A stretch of DNA of 23,982 nucleotides, taken from positions 1-23,982 of the forward strand of contig SLPP01000265.1 in NCBI GenBank assembly GCA_007131945.1, in the 5' to 3' direction. This document shows, piece by piece, positions 7,496-12,406 of this stretch. Under the pieces are notes generated by a model. It saw only the letters and a list, made by a program, of their open reading frames with translations. It was not told the origin of the DNA and made no database searches. Origin of the DNA: Paracoccaceae bacterium (GTDB lineage: Bacteria; Pseudomonadota; Alphaproteobacteria; Rhodobacterales; Rhodobacteraceae). The translations under genes were made by a program, and so were the position numbers. Each line of letters begins with the position of its first letter. Positions within the stretch are counted from its first letter, which is position 1.

Positions 7496-7553
7496 GAAGG
7501 ATAAACGCCGCCGCCGCCCTCGGGCAACCGGCAAGCACGCAAAGGAGCGCGGC

Positions 7554-8351
7554 ATGCGCGAAGCCGAGTTCGAACGGATCGAGACCGCCTTGCGCGCCAT
7601 CGCGCTCGAAGCCGGGGCGCTGATCATGCATGTCTACGACCGGGCGATTTCGACGGCGCGGACGAAGGACGATTCGAGCCCGGTGACCGAAGCCGACGAG
7701 GCCGCCGACGCGCTGATCGCCCGCCGCCTGGCCGAGGCCTTCCCCGACATCCTGGTCGTGACCGAGGAGCAGGCCGCGAGCCACGACCGCCGCGCCAGCC
7801 GCTTCTTCATCGTCGACCCGCTCGACGGAACCAAGGAATTCATCAGGCGCCGGGGCGATTTCACCGTCAACATCGCGCTTGTCGAGGACGGAACGCCGCT
7901 GCGCGGCGTCGTCTACGCACCGGCAAAGGGCCGGCTCTTCTATACCCGCGCCGACGGCGCCAGCGTCGAGGAAAGCGGCCCGTTCGGCGACCGGCCGGGC
8001 GCCCGGCACCCGATCCGCGTCGCCCGGCCCGACAACAACGCCCTGCGCGTCGTCGCCTCGAAATCCCACCGCGACGCGGCGACCGACGCCTATATCGCCC
8101 GCTACCGGGCCGCCGAGGCCAAGAGCGCCGGCTCCTCGCTCAAGTTCTGCCTGATCGCCGCCGGCGAGGCCGACCTCTATCCCCGGCTCGGCCGGACGAT
8201 GGAATGGGATACCGCCGCCGGGCACGCCATCGTCCTCGGCGCCGGCGGAAAGGTCGTGCGGCTTGATGACCGGACGCCGCTCGCCTATGGTAAGGAAGGG
8301 TACGAGAATCCCTTTTTCCTTGCTTTCGCTCCCGGCGTCGTGCTGGCTTGA
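7554..8351 (+). CDS. cysQ: 3'(2'),5'-bisphosphate nucleotidase CysQ
   Basis: A 265-residue Mg-dependent phosphatase of the inositol monophosphatase superfamily, which converts PAP to AMP and keeps sulfate assimilation running. Metal-binding motifs are in order: the SPVTEADEAAD segment (residues 42-52), E71/E72 in VVTEEQ, D88-P-L-D91-G-T in the family signature, and EWDTAAGHAI near residue 223 closing the site. DPLDGTKEFI is diagnostic for CysQ over plain inositol phosphatases. The ATG at 7554 has AAAGGAG at 7541-7547. The frame stays open far upstream but without homology. It is followed 114 bases later by galU on the same strand; no clear terminator or promoter was seen between them. Confidence 0.92.
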   Translation: MREAEFERIETALRAIALEAGALIMHVYDRAISTARTKDDSSPVTEADEAADALIARRLAEAFPDILVVTEEQAASHDRRASRFFIVDPLDGTKEFIRRRGDFTVNIALVEDGTPLRGVVYAPAKGRLFYTRADGASVEESGPFGDRPGARHPIRVARPDNNALRVVASKSHRDAATDAYIARYRAAEAKSAGSSLKFCLIAAGEADLYPRLGRTMEWDTAAGHAIVLGAGGKVVRLDDRTPLAYGKEGYENPFFLAFAPGVVLA

Positions 8352-8465
8352 GCGAAGCGATTCCGCGGTGCCGGCCACGGCATTGCCATATCCGTGCCGC
8401 CTTTGGTGATCAGAAGATTTGCGGCGCGGCCGCGATAGTGATGTGACAAGGATTGGCAGGACAGC

Positions 8466-9359
8466 ATGCGATACAAAGTGACCAAGGCAATTTTTCCCGT
8501 GGCGGGTCTGGGAACCCGCTTCCTTCCCGCCACCAAGTCGATCCCGAAGGAGATCCTTACGCTCGTCGACCGCCCCCTGATCCAGTATGCGATCGACGAG
8601 GCGCGGGCCGCGGGAATCACCGAATTCGTCTTCGTCACCTCCCGCGGCAAGAGCGCGCTCGAGGATTACTTTGACCGCGCGCCCGAACTCGAATCGGCGC
8701 TGAAGGAGAAGAACAAGAGCGAGCTCCTGACCTTGCTCGAAGCGACGAACATGGAAAGCGGCGCCATCGCCTATGTCCGCCAGAACCAGGCGCTGGGGTT
8801 GGGCCATGCCGTCTGGTGCGCCCGTCATCTGATCGGCGACGAGCCCTTCGCGGTTATCCTGCCCGACGACGTCATCACCGGCGAGGAGCCCTGCCTCAAG
8901 CAGATGGTCGAGGCCTATGCCGAGCTAGGCGGCAACATGGTCGCGGCGATGGAAGTGGCGACCGACAAGGCCTCGGCCTATGGCATTCTCGACGTGCCGC
9001 CCTCGGTCAGCCGCTGCCTGCCGGTGCGCGGCATGGTCGAGAAGCCCGCCGCCGGCACCGCGCCGTCGAACCTTGCCATCATCGGCCGCTACATCCTGAC
9101 CCCGCAGGTGCTGCGCAATCTCGACGGCCAGCAGCGCGGCGCGGGCGGCGAGATCCAGCTTACCGACGCGATCGCGCAGGAGATCCGGAACTCGGACAAT
9201 GTCCACGGCTACCGCTTCAGCGGGCAGCGCTTTGACTGCGGCTCGAAGGCGGGCTACCTGCAGGCGACGGTCGCCTTCGCCCTGTCGCGGCCCGACCTGC
9301 GCGACGAACTCGAAGCCTATCTGCAGGAGCTTCTCGCCACGCGGCAGGCCGCGCAGTAA
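8466..9359 (+). CDS. galU: UTP-glucose-1-phosphate uridylyltransferase
   Basis: A 297-residue cytoplasmic nucleotidyltransferase that makes UDP-glucose for exopolysaccharide and lipopolysaccharide synthesis. The nucleotide-binding signature GLGTRFLPATKSIPKEIL begins near residue 13, followed by DRPLIQYAIDEA; the later motifs FAVILPDDVI, GMVEKP and NLAIIGRYIL, then GEIQLTDAI and FDCGSKAGYLQA, are all typical of bacterial GalU. Length and motif order are normal. The ATG at 8466 follows a purine-rich AAGGATTGGCAGGA leader. With the phosphohexomutase and Wza-like export protein further right it forms a polysaccharide precursor and export theme, although the genes are not one operon. Confidence 0.95.
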   Translation: MRYKVTKAIFPVAGLGTRFLPATKSIPKEILTLVDRPLIQYAIDEARAAGITEFVFVTSRGKSALEDYFDRAPELESALKEKNKSELLTLLEATNMESGAIAYVRQNQALGLGHAVWCARHLIGDEPFAVILPDDVITGEEPCLKQMVEAYAELGGNMVAAMEVATDKASAYGILDVPPSVSRCLPVRGMVEKPAAGTAPSNLAIIGRYILTPQVLRNLDGQQRGAGGEIQLTDAIAQEIRNSDNVHGYRFSGQRFDCGSKAGYLQATVAFALSRPDLRDELEAYLQELLATRQAAQ

Positions 9360-9373
9360 CCGGGCAGGCCGCG

Positions 9374-9386
9374 GCGCGAATCGCGC
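9374..9386 (+). terminator. Short dyad after galU, possible terminator hairpin
   Basis: GCGCGA-A-TCGCGC is a perfect interrupted dyad 14 bases after the galU stop. Its position matches the dyads of the dispersed elements, but there is no GTTAACC box and no T tract, and such a GC palindrome is easy to get by chance here. Confidence 0.25.
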
Positions 9387-9430
9387 GCGAAGGGCTTGCA
9401 GCCTGCGGCGCGCGGGCGTTCACTCGCGCC

Positions 9431-10225
9431 ATGGACTGGACGGCCGAAGGTCTTCTGCTGCAGACGCGCCCGCATGGCGAGAGCGCCGCGATCGTCACGG
9501 CGCTCACCGCCGAGCATGGCGTGCATGCGGGCGTCGTGCGCGGCGGGACCGGGCGGCGCATGGCGCCGGTGCTGCAGCCCGGCGCGCTCCTGCACCTGAC
9601 CTGGCGGGCGCGCCTGCACGACCATCTCGGCACCTTCACGGCCGAGCCGGTGCGCGCCCATGCCGCGGCGCTGATGGCCGATCCCGACCGGCTGGCCGCG
9701 CTGAGTTCGGCCTGCGCGCTCGCCGCCTTCGCACTCCCCGAGCGCGAGCCGCAGCCGCGGCTCTATCCGGCGACGCTGGCGCTTTTCGACCGGATGGCGC
9801 GCGGCGCGCCCTGGTTCGGCGCCTATCTCGCCTGGGAGCGGCTGCTGCTCGAGGAGACGGGCTACGGGCTCGACCTGACCCGCTGCGCGCTCAGCGGCGC
9901 GACCGAGGGGCTGGCGCTGGTTTCGCCGCGCAGCGGCCGGGCGGTGACGGCAGAGGCCGCGGGCGGTTTCGCGCCGCGTCTTCTGCCCCTGCCGTCGCTG
10001 CTCGCCGACCCGGAAGCCGAGCCCGCCGATCCCCGCGCCGAGATGGCGCTGGGCCTCGAGACGACCGGGCATTTCCTAGCCCGTGTCCTGGCCCCGGCGC
10101 TGGGCGAGAGGCCGCTGCCCGAGGCCCGCGCCCGCCTTGCCGCCCGCTTCGTTCCGGAAGACGGTGCTCGCTGGCGAGCAAACCAGCAAGAGCATGATAT
10201 AAAAAGAGAAAATGACAGGCGTTAA
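9431..10225 (+). CDS. recO: DNA repair protein RecO, with an element-derived C-terminal tail
   Basis: A RecF-pathway protein that anneals SSB-coated single strands and helps load RecA. Residues 1-80 form the OB-fold: the start MDWTAEGLLLQTRPHGESAAIV and the VVRGGTGRRMAPVLQPGALL segment are typical of alphaproteobacterial RecO (key blocks HGE, HG.H.G.VRGG, RRM.P.LQPG). The helical C-terminal domain covers about 85-240 with no zinc-binding cysteine cluster. The ordinary family C-terminus is reached near residue 240. The last 19 residues, ARWRANQQEHDIKRENDRR, are encoded entirely by dispersed element copy D and use codons such as ATA, AGA and AGG that are out of character for this genome. The TAA stop is part of the element's GTTAAC box. 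The ATG at 9431 lies 71 bases after galU. Confidence 0.88.
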   Translation: MDWTAEGLLLQTRPHGESAAIVTALTAEHGVHAGVVRGGTGRRMAPVLQPGALLHLTWRARLHDHLGTFTAEPVRAHAAALMADPDRLAALSSACALAAFALPEREPQPRLYPATLALFDRMARGAPWFGAYLAWERLLLEETGYGLDLTRCALSGATEGLALVSPRSGRAVTAEAAGGFAPRLLPLPSLLADPEAEPADPRAEMALGLETTGHFLARVLAPALGERPLPEARARLAARFVPEDGARWRANQQEHDIKRENDRR

Positions 10226-10250
10226 CCGCATGGAAAGTATTTCCCGCGCC
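10165..10250 (+). repeat. Dyad-GTTAACC dispersed element, copy D
   Basis: This copy has a perfect dyad TGCTCGC-TG-GCGAGCA (10165-10180), a CAGCAAG block (10184-10190) followed by an ATGATATAAAA patch (10194-10204), and the box GTTAACCGCATGGAAAG (10221-10237), ending near CGCGCC at 10250. The distance from dyad centre to the first base of the box is 48.5 bases. Bases 10184-10204 match copy A (867 back to 847) at 17 of 21 positions, and the 18 bases from 10220 to 10237 are identical to 12317-12334 in copy C. It lies within the 3' end of recO and supplies its last 19 codons and stop. Confidence 0.7.
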
Positions 10251-10262
10251 ACTGGGGCAGCC

Positions 10263-10343
10263 GGGCGCGAAAGTTTCGTTGCGGTTAACGGGCGCGTTTT
10301 CCCACGTTATTTCAAGCGCTTGCCGGAGTGTCCAAATTTGGAC
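10263..10343 (-). repeat. Dyad-GTTAACC dispersed element, copy B
   Basis: Reading on the minus strand, 19 bases after the SDR stop, this copy has a perfect 14-base dyad GTCCAAATTTGGAC (10330-10343), a CGGCAAG block (first base 10325), a moderately AT-rich middle, and GTTAACCGCAACGAAACTTT (10289 back to 10270), ending in CGCGCCC. The dyad-centre to box distance is 47.5 bases, the same as copy A. It lies head-to-head with copy D, 12 bases apart, so that GTTAACCGCA (10221-10230) and TGCGGTTAAC (10280-10289) form an inverted pair. A small additional palindrome CAAGCGCTTG lies at 10313-10322. Confidence 0.7.
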
Positions 10344-10362
10344 GCCCCGGACCGGTGCGCGC

Positions 10363-11148
10363 TCAGATCGTCGCGTTGATCGCGCCGCCATCGAGCAGGA
10401 TGTTCTGCCCGACGATGAAGCCCGCATGCTGGCTGCACAGGAAGGCGCACATCGCCCCGAACTCGGCCGGCGTGCCGTAGCGGCCGGCGGGGATGGTCGC
10501 CTCGCGGCGCCGGCGCGCCTCGGCGAGGTCGATCCCCTCGCGCTCGGCCACGCCGCCATCGAGCGCGGTGGCGCGGTCGGTGTCGTGGATGCCGGGCAGG
10601 AGGTTGTTGACGATCACCCCCTTGCCCGCCACCTGCCGCGCCATGCCGGCGACGAAGCCGGTAAGCCCGGTACGCGCGGTGTTCGAGAGCCCCAGCACCG
10701 GGATCGGCGCCTTGACCGAGCCCGAGGTGACGTTGACCACCCGCCCCCAGCCGCGGTCGATCATGCCGGGCACCAGCGCCTGCATCAGCGCGATCGGCGC
10801 CAGCATGTTGGCGTCGAAGGCGCGCAGGAAATCGTCGCGGCCCCAGTCGGTCCAGGCCCCCGGCGGCGGGCCGCCGGCATTGGTGACGAGGATGTCCACC
10901 GCGCCGGCCGCGTCCAGCACCTCGGCGCGGCCCGCCTCGCTGGTGATGTCGGCGGCGACCGGCGTCACCGGAACCCCATGCGCCGCCTCGAGCGCGCGCG
11001 CCGTTTCGGCCAGCGCCTCGGCGCCGCGGGCATTGATGACAAGCTCGACGCCCGCGCCGGCCAGCGCCTCGGCGCAGCCGCGCCCCAGCCCCCTGCTCGC
11101 CGCGCAGACCAGCGCGCGCCTTCCGCGAATTCCCAGGTCCATCCGCAT
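10363..11148 (-). CDS. SDR family oxidoreductase with an altered active site
   Basis: A 261-residue Rossmann-fold protein of the short-chain dehydrogenase/reductase superfamily. The N-terminal cofactor loop is AASRGLGRG (residues 16-24), DI follows at 67-68, NAGG at 90-93, and N114 and S142 occupy the usual structural and catalytic positions. The catalytic Tyr-x-x-x-Lys is missing: at the expected spacing the segment LGLSNTARTGLTGF puts S155 in place of Tyr and R159 in place of Lys. The C-terminal GQNILLDGGAI is normal. Such atypical SDRs are often annotated as 3-oxoacyl-ACP reductases, but the classical chemistry is doubtful here. ATG 11148 has GGGAG upstream; ATG 11142 is an alternative. 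The gene is divergent from the Usp gene. Confidence 0.85.
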   Translation of the reverse strand: MRMDLGIRGRRALVCAASRGLGRGCAEALAGAGVELVINARGAEALAETARALEAAHGVPVTPVAADITSEAGRAEVLDAAGAVDILVTNAGGPPPGAWTDWGRDDFLRAFDANMLAPIALMQALVPGMIDRGWGRVVNVTSGSVKAPIPVLGLSNTARTGLTGFVAGMARQVAGKGVIVNNLLPGIHDTDRATALDGGVAEREGIDLAEARRRREATIPAGRYGTPAEFGAMCAFLCSQHAGFIVGQNILLDGGAINATI

Positions 11149-11192
11149 TCTCCCGTTTTCCGCTCACTAACCGGAAGACGGGCCGGGCGCAA

Positions 11193-11222
11193 TTGACGCA
11201 TCCGGCGGTTGCAGCCTAGGAT
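11193..11222 (+). promoter_or_regulatory. Probable sigma70-type promoter for the universal stress gene
   Basis: TTGACG (11193-11198) and TAGGAT (11217-11222) are separated by 18 bases, giving five of six and four of six consensus matches. Transcription would begin near 11229, leaving a leader of about 90 bases before the ATG at 11319. The promoter lies in the 170-base divergent region shared with the SDR gene. Confidence 0.5.
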
Positions 11223-11318
11223 CGAAGTGCACGCAATCTCAGGATCCGGACCGATGCCCGTTGCACCGAGCGCCCTGCAGGCCCCGCGGGTCGGCGAACG
11301 CCTTGTCGGAGAAGGAAG

Positions 11319-12248
11319 ATGAGGCCCAGCGCGATTCTCGCGGCGAGCGACCTGTCGCCGCGCTCGGCGCAGGTCGGCGGGCGCGCCGCGCGAATCGCGC
11401 AGCGCCTCGAGGCGCGCCTGATCGTCGCCCATGTCGCGCCTGCCGACCTGGTGGAACTGCCCGAGGAAGCGCCCAGGGTGCCGGTCGAGGCGGTCGCCGA
11501 CGAAGGCGGCGGCGCGCTTGCCGAGGCGCCCTCCGGCCCGCTGCGCTCGCTGGGCCAGCGCCTGCTCGGCCGGCGGATGCGACGTGGGATCGACGGCCCC
11601 GCGCGGGCGCTCGACGCGGCCGCGCGCGGGCTCCTGCCGAAGCCCGAGTTGCGCCTGCTTGCCGGCGAACCCGCCGAGGAGCTGTCCCGGCTGGCGACGG
11701 ACGAGGGCGCCGCGCTAATGGTTCTGGGCCTGCACCGCGAACGCCGCGTGCTGGATGTCCTGCGCCTGACGACGATGGAGCGGATCGTCCTTGCCGCCCC
11801 GGTCCCGGTGCTGATCGCCCATCGCGACGCCGGCCGGCCCTATCGACGGGTTCTGGCGCTGACCGATTTCTCGCCCGCCTCGGCGGCCGCCCTGCGCTTC
11901 GCCGCCCGCCTCGCGCCCGAGGCGGAGTTCCACGCGATCCACGCCCTGCAACTGCCGCTCGGGGCGCGGCTGGCGGCGCCGGATGCGGCGCCGGACGATT
12001 TCCTCACCCAGGCCGAGCAGATGCGCGCCGCCTTCCTTGCCGCGCCGGGCCTGCCGCGGCTGGCCGAGGCGCCCGAGATCGTGCCGGGCGGCGTGCACGA
12101 GGTCCTTGCCTACCGGCAGGTCGAACTCGACGCCGATCTGGTCTGCATCGGCACCCATTCCGGGCGCGACCCCGAGCAGTTGGGAAACTATGCGCGCGAC
12201 CTGATGCGGGCGCCGCCGACCGATCTTCTGGTCGCGAAACCGGGGTGA
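11319..12248 (+). CDS. Tandem-domain universal stress protein (UspA family)
   Basis: A 309-residue cytoplasmic protein with two Usp folds. Domain one starts with AILAASDLSPRSAQVGGRAARIA and ends with LMVLGLHRERRVLDVL...APVPVLIAH near residue 165, with a long insertion (about residues 48-105) rich in Ala, Pro and Arg. Domain two starts with RRVLALTDFSPASAAALRFAARLA near 172 and ends with VCIGTHSGRDPEQLGNYARDL and DLLVAK. The ATP-binding GxxG-x9-G(S/T) loop is degenerate in both, GLHRERR in the first and GTHSGRDPEQLGNYA in the second, so nucleotide binding is uncertain. GAAGGAAG precedes the ATG. Stress or redox roles are family-level knowledge only. It is a single gene convergent with PBP1A. 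Confidence 0.85.
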   Translation: MRPSAILAASDLSPRSAQVGGRAARIAQRLEARLIVAHVAPADLVELPEEAPRVPVEAVADEGGGALAEAPSGPLRSLGQRLLGRRMRRGIDGPARALDAAARGLLPKPELRLLAGEPAEELSRLATDEGAALMVLGLHRERRVLDVLRLTTMERIVLAAPVPVLIAHRDAGRPYRRVLALTDFSPASAAALRFAARLAPEAEFHAIHALQLPLGARLAAPDAAPDDFLTQAEQMRAAFLAAPGLPRLAEAPEIVPGGVHEVLAYRQVELDADLVCIGTHSGRDPEQLGNYARDLMRAPPTDLLVAKPG

Positions 12249-12262
12249 TCGCCGCGCCGGCC

Positions 12263-12345
12263 GCTCAATTTGAGCACGCCGTTCAACTTGTTGATCTCGA
12301 TCGGGAATCCATGCGACGTTAACCGCATGGAAAGCTTTGTCCGGA
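12263..12345 (+). repeat. Dyad-GTTAACC dispersed element, copy C
   Basis: Fourteen bases after the Usp stop lies the dyad GCTCAA-T-TTGAGC (12263-12275). The box GTTAACCGCATGGAAAG (12318-12334) follows with a dyad-centre distance of 49 bases. The box and its preceding C are identical over 18 bases to copy D. The segment just after the dyad (ACGCCGTTCAACTTG) has lost the CRGCAAG block, so this is the most diverged copy in its left half; the right end after the box is less certain. Confidence 0.6.
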
Positions 12346-12352
12346 CGCCGCG

Positions 12353-12386
12353 GCGCCGGTCGGGGACGAGGCCGCGTGACCGGCGC
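12353..12386 (-). terminator. Hairpin downstream of the PBP1A gene
   Basis: GCGCCGGTC (12353-12361) pairs perfectly with GACCGGCGC (12378-12386), a 9-bp stem with a 16-base loop, 20 bases after the PBP1A stop on the minus strand. There is no T tract, so termination is plausible rather than shown. Confidence 0.4.
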
Positions 12387-12406
12387 GGGCCGCGATTGCG
12401 CCGCCG

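Noticed and set aside
10221..10289. GTTAAC pairs as integron attC core sites
   Set aside because: The box does not fit GTTRRRY/RYYYAAC, no cassette array or integrase is present, and neighbouring genes are core genes.
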